Assembly (NCBI GenBank): GCA_002336845.1
Contig: DDEX01000057.1
Coordinates: 1-57,002, forward strand
Source of the DNA: Rhodobacteraceae bacterium UBA1943
GTDB taxonomy: Bacteria > Pseudomonadota > Alphaproteobacteria > Rhodobacterales > Rhodobacteraceae
Length of the DNA: 57,002 bases
Direction: 5' to 3'
Positions 14,493 through 21,493 of this stretch are shown one piece after another. The position numbers and the translations under genes are program-made. How positions within the stretch are numbered: position 1 is the stretch's first letter; every line of letters starts with the position of its first letter. The notes under the pieces are model-generated. The model was given only the letters and a program-made list of their open reading frames with translations. It did not search any database and was not told the DNA's origin.

Positions 14493-15700
14493 TTGGCCAC
14501 GCCATAGCGCGCCAGCCAGTCTTCACCGATCTTCACCATCCAGCTTGCATGGGGTTCCAGCAGGCTTGGCCCCAGCTCTTGCGGCGACAGGGTTGCAACG
14601 CCCATCTCAAGACCGGCAAAGGCATTCTTGTCGTCCTCTGGCAGGGCGGCAAGGTTCAGCACGGTCTGAAAGCCAAGGATGTTGGGGTCTTGGGCGCGGG
14701 CCTGGACTTCAGGTTCCAACAGCAGGTTCGCGACCACCTGCGCGCCCGCCCGGTGGCTGGCGTTGAACGGAATGGCCACGAACGAGGCATTGCCGATGGT
14801 GCCGCCTTGCAGAACAAAGGTGCGGACGGTCGATGCCAGATTGCCCGCGGCAATCTCGGCGCTTGCCCGACCGGGATTGAATGACATCGAAATATCGGTC
14901 TCGGCATCGGCCAGAAGCTGCCCCATCGCGGGCTCGCTTTCGGGAAAGGCGCGAGCCTGCCGCCAGAGGGCGGGGTGGATGTCATCCAGATAGGCCCAAA
15001 GGGGGGCGGTGTCGGCGCCGTAGCTGTCGCCAACCGGCTGTTGCAGGCGGGCCGGGTCGCTCATCACGCCATAAAGCACCTGCTTCAGGAAGGTCAGGCC
15101 CAGATAGTCGGGCGGTTGGGGGTAGGTAAAGCGGCCGGGATTGGTCTTGATCCAGTCTTTCAGGGCGGTCAGCGTTGCAGGAGGGGTCGCGAGGCGGGCG
15201 GTATCGTATTCGAACACCAGTTGCGCCATGGCCCAGGGGGATTCATACCCTTCGGTCGGCAGGGTGAAATCTGTCACAACCGCTGGCTTGTCCGCGACAT
15301 CGACCAGGGGCCAGTTCGGCAGGTCGGTGGCAAAGGGGCCGTAAAGCAGACCCTTTGCCTTCATCGCGGCGAAATTCTCGCCGTTGATCCAGATCAGGTC
15401 CACCGCGCCGTCTTCGGTCTGGCCAGCTTGCTGTTCGGCCAGAACCCGCGCAACGGCATCGGCGGTCGAGGCCAGTTTCACGTGGGTGATGCTGACACCG
15501 TGGCGCACCTCGGCTTCGGCGCCCAGCCATTGGATGAAATCGTTGATCTTGGGGTCGCCCCCCCAGGCGTGCCACCAGACGGTCTGGCCATTGGCCTCGT
15601 CCAGCACGGCTTGCCAGTCGGCAGCCTGCGCCCGCAGGGGCAGCAGGCCAAGGGTGCTGGCGGCAAGGCCCATCTGGCCGAACTGGCGTCGGGTGATCAT
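14489..15700 (-). CDS. ynjB: ABC substrate-binding protein YnjB, Tat-exported
   Basis: This 403-aa periplasmic binding protein has a twin-arginine signal (TRRQFGQMG, then a hydrophobic core ending AQA at about 26). The mature start contains QTVWWHAWGGDPKINDFIQW, typical of the YnjB family (COG4134). It feeds the YnjC/YnjD importer encoded downstream. Export by Tat suggests folding or cofactor loading before export. The start at 15698-15700 fits the signal peptide; the longer frame upstream is not coding. The ligand is not established for this family. Confidence 0.82.
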   Translation of the reverse strand: MITRRQFGQMGLAASTLGLLPLRAQAADWQAVLDEANGQTVWWHAWGGDPKINDFIQWLGAEAEVRHGVSITHVKLASTADAVARVLAEQQAGQTEDGAVDLIWINGENFAAMKAKGLLYGPFATDLPNWPLVDVADKPAVVTDFTLPTEGYESPWAMAQLVFEYDTARLATPPATLTALKDWIKTNPGRFTYPQPPDYLGLTFLKQVLYGVMSDPARLQQPVGDSYGADTAPLWAYLDDIHPALWRQARAFPESEPAMGQLLADAETDISMSFNPGRASAEIAAGNLASTVRTFVLQGGTIGNASFVAIPFNASHRAGAQVVANLLLEPEVQARAQDPNILGFQTVLNLAALPEDDKNAFAGLEMGVATLSPQELGPSLLEPHASWMVKIGEDWLARYGVAK

Positions 15701-15782
15701 GGTCTGTCCTTTCCCTGTCGATCTCACAGGGATACGAAGGGAAAGCCCGCCCGGCAACCGGCTGACTAGAAAGTGAGGCAAG

Positions 15783-16385
15783 ATGCTTGACCGTTTCCTG
15801 CGCCCGCTGATCGACCCCATTCTGAACCGGGCGGGCCGGGTGCTGGCGCGGCATGTGGGGGCGGATGCGGTTACGCTGGCGGGGCTGGCCGTGGGGCTGG
15901 CGGCTGCGGCAATGCTGGCCGTGGGGGCGTCAGGGGCGCTTGCGCTGCTGCCGCTTTTGGCGGGGCGGGTGCTGGATGGACTGGACGGTGCGGTGGCACG
16001 GGCGCGGGGCAAAAGCGATTTCGGAGGCTATCTCGACATTACCTGCGACTTTGGCTTCTACGGCGCGGTGCCCTTGGCCTTTGCCTTGCGCGACCCGGCG
16101 AATGGTGTGGCTGCGGCCTTCCTGTTGGCGACCTTTTACCTGAACGGCGCGAGCTTTCTGGGCTTTGCGATCCTGGCCGAAAAGCGCGGGATCACGACGG
16201 CGGCGCAGGGGGAAAAGTCGCTTTACTATTCCGCCGGGCTGCTGGAGGGGGCCGAGACCATCCTGTTCTTTGTCGCCCTGTGCCTGTGGCCAGAGGGGTT
16301 CCGGCCCATGGCCGTGGTTTTCGGTGCGCTGTGCCTGATGACGACAGCGGCGCGGATCATGCTGGCGCGGCGCGTGTTCGCCTGA
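15783..16385 (+). CDS. ynjF: CDP-alcohol phosphatidyltransferase, YnjF-like
   Basis: This 200-aa membrane enzyme of the CDP-alcohol phosphatidyltransferase family has the full active-site motif D-xx-DG-xx-AR...G-xxx-D-xxx-D (LDGLDGAVARARGKSDFGGY, then LDITCD) at about 65-90. About five to six membrane helices are predicted. E. coli YnjF (about 206 aa) is the closest match in context, being in the same cluster as ynjBCD. It is divergent from ynjB with 82 bases between starts, so both may share control. The alcohol substrate is unknown; phosphatidylglycerol-phosphate or inositol-phosphate type products cannot be told apart here. Confidence 0.8.
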   Translation: MLDRFLRPLIDPILNRAGRVLARHVGADAVTLAGLAVGLAAAAMLAVGASGALALLPLLAGRVLDGLDGAVARARGKSDFGGYLDITCDFGFYGAVPLAFALRDPANGVAAAFLLATFYLNGASFLGFAILAEKRGITTAAQGEKSLYYSAGLLEGAETILFFVALCLWPEGFRPMAVVFGALCLMTTAARIMLARRVFA

Positions 16386-16390
16386 AGTGG

Positions 16391-16419
16391 AAAAGGTGCG
16401 CGAGTTTCGCGCACCTTTT
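16391..16419. terminator. Bidirectional terminator between ynjF and tkt
   Basis: GGTGCGCG (16395-16402) pairs with CGCGCACC (16408-16415) across a five-base loop, flanked by AAAA and TTTT. It separates the convergent ynjF-like and transketolase genes. Confidence 0.85.
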
Positions 16420-16447
16420 CATGTTTTCAATCTGTTAGGCGCGTGGA

Positions 16448-18463
16448 TTACAGCATTGCCTTAACGGCAGCCACGGTGGCTTCGGCGGTGATGCCGAATT
16501 CCTTGTACAGACGCTCATAGGGGGCCGAGGCGCCGAACGAGGACATGCCGATGAAAGCGGCCTTGCCGTCCTTGCCACGCTCACCCAACAGCCAGCGGTC
16601 CCAGCCTTGGCGGACGCCCGCCTCGATGCCCACGCGCACCGGGCCTGCGGGCAGAACCTTTTTGCGGTAGGCCTCGTCCTGCTGGGCGAACAGCTCCATC
16701 GACGGCATCGAGACCACGCGGGTGCCGATGGCTTCGGCTTCCAGCATGTCGCGCGCCTTCATGGCGATCTCAATCTCCGACCCTGTGGCGATCAGGATGA
16801 CCTGACGCTTGGCGGTGGCATCGACCAGCACATAGGCGCCCTTGGACACCATGTTCTGGTTGGTGTGCTTGGTGCGCACAGGCATCAGGTTCTGCCGCGA
16901 CAGGGCCAGCACCGAAGGCGTCGCCTTCTGGCTCAATGCCACTTCCCAGGCCTCGGCCACCTCGACCAGATCGGCGGGGCGGAAGACCAGGGTGTTGGGC
17001 GTCGCACGCGAAATCGCCAGATGTTCCACCGGCTGGTGGGTCGGGCCGTCTTCGCCAAGGCCGATGGAATCATGCGTCATCACATAGACCACCGGCAGAC
17101 CCATCAGCGCCGAAAGCCGCATCGAGGGGCGCGCATAATCGGTAAAGGCCATGAAGGTGCCGGAATAGGGCCGCACGCCGCCATGCAGGGCCAGACCGTT
17201 CATCGCGGCGGCCATGCCATGTTCGCGAATACCCCAGTACATGTAACGGCCCTTGCGGTCCTCGGGGCTGAACACGCCCAGATCGGCGGTTTTGGTGTTG
17301 TTGGAACCCGTCAGGTCGGCCGATCCGGCAAAGGTTTCCGGCATGATCGGGTTCACCGCCGCCAGCACCTTTTCACTTGCCGAACGGGTGGCGAGCTTGG
17401 CCGGGGCCTCTGCCGCTGCCTTTTTCACGCCGCGGATGGCGGCGGCCAGCTTGGCGGGCGCCTCGGTGGCGAAGATGCGGGTCAGTTCGGCCTGCTTGGC
17501 GGGCGACAGGGCCGCGACGCGCGCGGTCCAGTCGGCGTGAGCCGCAGCGCCCCGGGCGCCAAAGCCTTCCCAGGCCTTTTTCACGTCGGCGGGCACTTCG
17601 AACGGGCCAGCGGTCCAGCCATAGGCTTCCTTGGCAGCGGCAAGCTGGGCCTTGTCGGTCAACGCGCCGTGACCTTTCGAGGTGTCCTGCGCGGCATGGC
17701 CAAAGGCGATATGGGTCTTGCAGGCAATCATCGCCGGGCGGGGCGATTTTTTCGCAGCCGTGATGGCGCGGTCGATGTCTTCGGGGTCGTGGCCGTCACA
17801 TTCGAAGACATCCCAGCCACTGGCCGCGAAACGCGCCTTCTGGTCGGTGATGTCCGACAGCGAGACCTTGCCGTCAATGGTGATGCCGTTGTTGTCCCAC
17901 AGCACGATCAGGCGCGACAGTTGCTGTTTGCCCGCGATGCCGATGGCCTCTTGGGAAACGCCTTCCATCAGGCAACCGTCACCGGCGATGACATAGGTGT
18001 AATGGTCCTGCACCTTGGCCCCCCAGCGGGCGCGCAGGTGCTCTTCGGCCATGGCAAAGCCGACCGAATTGGCGATGCCCTGACCCAGGGGGCCGGTGGT
18101 GGTTTCCACCCCCGCAACATGGCCATATTCCGGGTGGCCAGCGGTAATGGCGCCCCATTGGCGGAAGTTCTTGATCTGGTCCAGCGTCACATCGGCATAT
18201 CCGGTCAGATACAGCAGCGAATAGATCAGCATCGAGCCGTGGCCTGCCGACAGGATGAAACGGTCGCGGTCTGGCCAGCGCGGGGCCTTCGGATCGAACT
18301 TCAGGTGCTTTTCAAAAAGCACCGTCGCCACATCGGCCATGCCCATCGGCATGCCGGAATGGCCGGAGTTCGCGGCAGCGACCGCATCCAGTGTCAGGGT
18401 GCGGATGGCGGCGGCGCGCATCCAGTGATCGGGGTGCTTGGCGCGAAGGGTTGCGATGTCCAT
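16448..18463 (-). CDS. tkt: Transketolase
   Basis: This 671-aa thiamine-diphosphate enzyme transfers two-carbon ketol units in the pentose phosphate and Calvin cycles. It has normal full length. Features include AANSGHSGMPMGMAD near the N-terminus, the TPP-binding motif GDGCLMEGVSQEA (about 155), WDNNGITIDG, and the pyrimidine-domain stretch GIREHGMAAAMNG (about 415). The start at 18461-18463 has GAGGAGA seven bases upstream; longer in-frame starts lie in the divergent promoter region. It is monocistronic with its own terminator downstream. Confidence 0.95.
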   Translation of the reverse strand: MDIATLRAKHPDHWMRAAAIRTLTLDAVAAANSGHSGMPMGMADVATVLFEKHLKFDPKAPRWPDRDRFILSAGHGSMLIYSLLYLTGYADVTLDQIKNFRQWGAITAGHPEYGHVAGVETTTGPLGQGIANSVGFAMAEEHLRARWGAKVQDHYTYVIAGDGCLMEGVSQEAIGIAGKQQLSRLIVLWDNNGITIDGKVSLSDITDQKARFAASGWDVFECDGHDPEDIDRAITAAKKSPRPAMIACKTHIAFGHAAQDTSKGHGALTDKAQLAAAKEAYGWTAGPFEVPADVKKAWEGFGARGAAAHADWTARVAALSPAKQAELTRIFATEAPAKLAAAIRGVKKAAAEAPAKLATRSASEKVLAAVNPIMPETFAGSADLTGSNNTKTADLGVFSPEDRKGRYMYWGIREHGMAAAMNGLALHGGVRPYSGTFMAFTDYARPSMRLSALMGLPVVYVMTHDSIGLGEDGPTHQPVEHLAISRATPNTLVFRPADLVEVAEAWEVALSQKATPSVLALSRQNLMPVRTKHTNQNMVSKGAYVLVDATAKRQVILIATGSEIEIAMKARDMLEAEAIGTRVVSMPSMELFAQQDEAYRKKVLPAGPVRVGIEAGVRQGWDRWLLGERGKDGKAAFIGMSSFGASAPYERLYKEFGITAEATVAAVKAML

Positions 18464-18656
18464 AGCCGTCTCCTCTGAAAGCTGGGTTGCAGGGTGCATA
18501 ACAGCCATGGCGGCAAGATCAAGCGCGCCCCGCAACCATTTGGGGCGAAAGGGGCGGCGGGCGCGAAAGGGATCGGCTAAGATCGCTCTTGACGGGCTGC
18601 GGTGCGATTCGCGACGCTGGCCCGGACAACCGCCGCAATAAGAGGGACCACCCCCC

Positions 18657-19025
18657 ATGCAGGACATCACCGAGCTGGAACGCCGGATCAGTGCCGCGCT
18701 GGCCCGCATTGGCCAGGGGGTCGAGGCGCTGGCCGTGGCCTCGCCTCAGGAGGCGACCGGCCCAGTGGATGAAAGCGCGTTGGTCGAGATTGGCCGCCTG
18801 AACGACGCGCTGGACGAAGAAAGAATGACCAACGCCCAGTTGAACGAGCGTCTGCGCGTGCTGCGCGCCCGCGAGGGCGAGGGCCGCGCCGAGCTGGAGG
18901 CGAAGGTGGCCGAGTTGCAAGCCGAACTGGCCGCCCTGCGTGCCGCCCGCGCCGAAGAAGCGGCCGAGATCGCCGAGATCGTCGCCGCCCTGACCCCCAT
19001 TGTCGAAGAGACGTCCCATGCCTGA
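18657..19025 (+). CDS. Coiled-coil protein encoded with ZapA
   Basis: This 122-aa protein is a soluble, highly charged coiled coil (about 5-22 and 42-112; for example EGRAELEAKVAELQAELAAL) with no membrane segment. It overlaps the zapA start by eight bases and should be made together with it, so it may be a structural partner of the ZapA/FtsZ ring. I know similar small genes before zapA in Rhodobacterales but no assigned name. It lies 193 bases from the divergent tkt start. Confidence 0.75.
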   Translation: MQDITELERRISAALARIGQGVEALAVASPQEATGPVDESALVEIGRLNDALDEERMTNAQLNERLRVLRAREGEGRAELEAKVAELQAELAALRAARAEEAAEIAEIVAALTPIVEETSHA

Positions 19026-19392
19026 CATTGAAATCACCATCGGCGGCCGTTCGTTCACCGTCTCGTGCCAACCGGGGGAAGAGCATTTCCTGCGTGCCGC
19101 GGCCAAGGCGCTGGACACCGAGGCGCAGCCCCTGATCGCCCAGATGGGCCGTATCCCCGAGGCGCGGATGCTGCTGATGGCGGGGCTGATGCTGGCCGAC
19201 AAGACGGCTGCGGTGGAAGATGAGAACCGCCAGCTCAAGGCGCGGCTGGCCGATGTGGATGGCCGCCCGGCGGCAGAGCCGGTGCGCATCGAAGTGCCGG
19301 TGATCCCGCCGCAACTGACCGAAACGCTGGCCGAAATCGCCGCCCGGGCCGAGGCGCTGGCGGCGCGGGTCGAAGAAAAGGTGACGGCATGA
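19018..19392 (+). CDS. zapA: Cell division protein ZapA
   Basis: This 124-aa protein binds FtsZ and stabilises the Z ring. The N-terminal beta strands PDIEITIGGRSFTVSCQPGE and following helix LRAAAKALD match the ZapA fold. The long C-terminal helix (about 55-85 and 100-124) is the dimer coiled coil. The ATG at 19018 was chosen over an in-frame ATG at 19000 because it gives the family N-terminus. The stop overlaps the next start by four bases. Confidence 0.88.
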   Translation: MPDIEITIGGRSFTVSCQPGEEHFLRAAAKALDTEAQPLIAQMGRIPEARMLLMAGLMLADKTAAVEDENRQLKARLADVDGRPAAEPVRIEVPVIPPQLTETLAEIAARAEALAARVEEKVTA

Positions 19393-19718
19393 GGCTGGCC
19401 CTCGCCCTGTGCCTGATGCCGCTTGCGGCACAGGCCGAGATGCAGGTCACCAATGTTCGCTTCGATTGCGAGCGCGGGGTGGAGTTGCCCGTAACCTTTG
19501 TCAACAGCGACGATGAAAGCATCGCCGTGATGCAGATCGAGGGGCACCAGATGGTGCTTTACCAGGAGGAGAGCGGGTCGGGCGCGAAATACGGCTGGCC
19601 TTCGGACGGCTCGGCTTATGTGTTGTGGACCAAGGGGCCCGAGGCGACGGTTTTCTGGCGCGACGGCGAGACCAGAACCGAAACACCGATCCTGTCGGGC
19701 TGCGCTCAGGCCGAATGA
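19389..19718 (+). CDS. MliC-family lysozyme inhibitor-like lipocalin
   Basis: This 109-aa exported protein has a signal peptide (MRLALALCLMPLAAQA, cleavage near 16). The MliC-type barrel follows: FDCERGVELPVTFVN, then ALSVMQI-like strands (SIAVMQIEGHQMVLYQEESG), GSGAKYG, and AYVLWTKGPEATVFW. MliC proteins bind C-type lysozymes. Two cysteines (FDC and SGCAQ) probably form the family's disulfide. There is no lipobox, so it is likely periplasmic. It overlaps zapA by four bases, an unusual partner for a division gene. Confidence 0.8.
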   Translation: MRLALALCLMPLAAQAEMQVTNVRFDCERGVELPVTFVNSDDESIAVMQIEGHQMVLYQEESGSGAKYGWPSDGSAYVLWTKGPEATVFWRDGETRTETPILSGCAQAE

Positions 19719-19742
19719 AAAGGCCCGCCGGAATGGCGGGCC
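19718..19742 (-). terminator. Terminator of grxD, also between convergent genes
   Basis: GGCCCGCC (19722-19729) pairs with GGCGGGCC (19735-19742) over a five-base loop. The A run on the left gives a T tract on the minus strand, so it mainly ends grxD transcripts; the plus side lacks a T tract. Confidence 0.7.
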
Positions 19743-19766
19743 ATGTGGCTTCAGATCACGCCACCG

Positions 19767-20126
19767 TCAGGCGTTCGCCTCACGGATCTTGTCGGCGGCG
19801 TCCTTGTCGTATTTCACGCCCTTCTGGTCGAACAGGGCATCCAGCTCGCCCGAAAGGGTCATCTCGGTGACGATGTCGCAACCGCCGATGAACTCGCCCT
19901 TCACGTAAAGCTGCGGGATCGTGGGCCAGTCGCTGAAATCCTTGATGCCCTGGCGAATTTCGGCGTCAGCCAGCACGTTCACATCGGTGAAATCGACGCC
20001 CATGTAGTTCAGAACACCGGCAACGCGGGAAGAAAACCCGCATTGCGGCATCATCTTGGTGCCTTTCATGAACAGCACCACGTCGTTCTTTTCGACGGTA
20101 TCCTTGATCTGCTCTTGCGCGGTCAT
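19767..20126 (-). CDS. grxD: Monothiol glutaredoxin (Grx4/GrxD)
   Basis: This 119-aa glutaredoxin carries and transfers Fe-S clusters with BolA-type partners. The active site is CGFS (29-32) in KGTKMMPQCGFSSRV. The glutathione-binding features are WPTIPQLYVKGEFIGGCDI. The length is typical for the monothiol class. The start at 20124-20126 has AGGA upstream. bolA lies just upstream on the same strand, supporting a Grx4-BolA complex that acts in iron sensing or cluster delivery. Confidence 0.93.
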   Translation of the reverse strand: MTAQEQIKDTVEKNDVVLFMKGTKMMPQCGFSSRVAGVLNYMGVDFTDVNVLADAEIRQGIKDFSDWPTIPQLYVKGEFIGGCDIVTEMTLSGELDALFDQKGVKYDKDAADKIREANA

Positions 20127-20260
20127 CTGGTTGGTTCCTCGTGTTTTCGGCTCCGCCCCAGCGGATAATTTGACAATTCGGCCCATACGACGAAAGGAAA
20201 AGCCACAAGAGCGACAGTCCCGCCCCAATGTTCTCCGATCAGTCGCAAAAGCCAGTCCAT
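20123..20260 (-). CDS. Possible 45-aa membrane micro-protein between bolA and grxD
   Basis: An ATG at 20258-20260 overlaps the bolA stop (TGATG) and the frame ends TGA overlapping the grxD start (ATGA). It encodes a tryptophan-rich hydrophobic stretch (GTVALVAFPFVVWAELS) and a basic tail. Against it, third positions are only about half G/C while neighbours are mostly G/C, and no good ribosome site is visible. It may simply be the leader of grxD. Confidence 0.3.
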   Translation of the reverse strand: MDWLLRLIGEHWGGTVALVAFPFVVWAELSNYPLGRSRKHEEPTR

Positions 20261-20496
20261 CACTCCGGCGCCTTGGTGGTCAGCGCCAGCGCATGAAGCT
20301 CTCCATGCGCGCCATCCATCTTGCCCTTCAGCGCGGCATAGACCGCGCGTTGCTGCTGCACGCGGTTCTGGCCGCGGAAACTCTCGTCGATCACTTCGGC
20401 CGAAAAGTGCTGGCCGTCATCGCCCTGCACCTCGATCTGCGCATTGGGAAAGGCTTCGCGGATCAGCTTTTCAATGTCGCGCGCTTCAAGGGCCAT
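20260..20496 (-). CDS. bolA: BolA family protein
   Basis: This 78-aa BolA/IbaG-type protein carries the class II KH-like fold: MALEARDIEKLIREAFPNAQ, then VQGDDGQHFSAEVIDESF with a conserved His in QHF, and the segment RVQQQRAVYAALKGKM. The C-terminal His in GELHALAL is the usual cluster ligand shared with Grx4. It works with the CGFS glutaredoxin encoded 134 bases downstream in Fe-S trafficking. Confidence 0.9.
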   Translation of the reverse strand: MALEARDIEKLIREAFPNAQIEVQGDDGQHFSAEVIDESFRGQNRVQQQRAVYAALKGKMDGAHGELHALALTTKAPE

Positions 20497-20564
20497 GGCT
20501 TGCTCCGTTGGTCTGTCAGCAGATTTAGGCGCAAGGGGCAGGGGCTGCAAGGGTCAACCGGCGG

Positions 20565-21053
20565 TCAACGGGCCTGCCATTCGTCGCGTAGCATTCCGTA
20601 AAGCATCATGTCCACGGCGCGCCCCAGCGCCGGGCGCCACCAATGCTGGCGCAGGCGGCCCTCCAGGGTGAAGCCGAGCGTTTCATAAAGGTGCTGCGCC
20701 CGCAGGTTCTCGCCGCTGGCGTCCAGCCACAGGCGCTTGGCGGGCCAGACCGTGAACGCATGATCCACCAGCGCGCCGACAAAGGCGCGGCCCCGCCCGC
20801 CGCCGGGCTGATCCAGCGCCAGGCGGCGCAGTTCAACCGATCCGGCCTTGTCGGTCAGCCCGTTGAACAGCGCATAGCCCCGGGCGCCATCGGCCTGCCA
20901 GATCAACAGCGCGGCATCCGGGTCATCCAGATAGGCTTGCAGCGCCGTCTCATCCTCATCGGTGATGAAGGGGGCATTGGCCGGATCGGCGGCAAGGCGG
21001 CGGATGAAGGCAAAATCGCTGGGGGTGGCGGGGCGCAGGGTCATTTCGTCCAT
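20565..21053 (-). CDS. GNAT family acetyltransferase (first of two)
   Basis: This 162-aa GNAT N-acetyltransferase-fold protein starts at MDEMTLRPATPSDFAFIRRL. The acetyl-CoA loop region is about 85-100 (LALDQPGGGRGRAFVGALVD). The C-terminal RimI-like motif is ENLRAQHLYETLGFTLEGRL. The ATG overlaps the preceding acetyltransferase gene by 13 bases, and an alternative ATG nine bases on is possible. The substrate is unknown. Confidence 0.82.
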   Translation of the reverse strand: MDEMTLRPATPSDFAFIRRLAADPANAPFITDEDETALQAYLDDPDAALLIWQADGARGYALFNGLTDKAGSVELRRLALDQPGGGRGRAFVGALVDHAFTVWPAKRLWLDASGENLRAQHLYETLGFTLEGRLRQHWWRPALGRAVDMMLYGMLRDEWQAR

Positions 21054-21493
21054 TCCCGGTCAAGCATGGCCATGAAGACGCAATCCACCCAGTCGCCCGT
21101 GGGGCGTTGCCAGCATTCGCGCCAGACCCCTTCGCGCACGAAACCTGCCGTCTCGAAAAAGTGCAGGGCGCGGGCATTGTCGGCGGTGATGTCCAGCCCC
21201 AGCCGATGAGCGGCGCGCGGGCCGAACATCTCGTCCAGCACGGCGCGCAGGAAGGGGCGGCCAATACCGGGGCGGTTGGTGGCGAATTCGCGCAAAGACC
21301 AGACGCCATGCATCCAGTTGGTGACGCAGGCAAATCCCGCAGGGCCGCCCGCATCCCAGATCAGCAGATTGCCCTCTGCCATGGCTTCGGCAATCTGGTC
21401 GCCTTGCGGCGGGTCCAGCCAAAGGGCGTTATCCGGCGCGGTCCAGAGGGCATGGACAAAGCCCGCCTCATTGGCCCGCGCCAGCCGCAGCAT
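21041..21493 (-). CDS. GNAT family acetyltransferase (second of two)
   Basis: This 150-aa GNAT-fold protein (MLRLARANEAGFVHALW at the start) has the acetyl-CoA loop region at ATNRPGIGRPFLRAVLDEM and the C-terminal motif DNARALHFFETAGFVREGV. Its start overlaps the purL stop by one base (TGATG), so its expression is tied to purine synthesis. It resembles the downstream acetyltransferase, suggesting an old duplication. The substrate is unknown. Confidence 0.82.
   Translation of the reverse strand: MLRLARANEAGFVHALWTAPDNALWLDPPQGDQIAEAMAEGNLLIWDAGGPAGFACVTNWMHGVWSLREFATNRPGIGRPFLRAVLDEMFGPRAAHRLGLDITADNARALHFFETAGFVREGVWRECWQRPTGDWVDCVFMAMLDREWTK

Noticed and set aside
12273..14507. A 744-codon open frame on the plus strand opposite ynjD and ynjC
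   Set aside because: It is antisense to two well-supported ABC transporter genes. Its composition (Gln, Arg and Gly rich) is typical of an opposite-strand shadow in high-GC DNA.
16607..18478. A 623-codon open frame on the plus strand opposite transketolase
   Set aside because: It is antisense to a complete transketolase gene, shows no domain-like sequence, and is His/Gly/Arg-rich as expected for a shadow frame.
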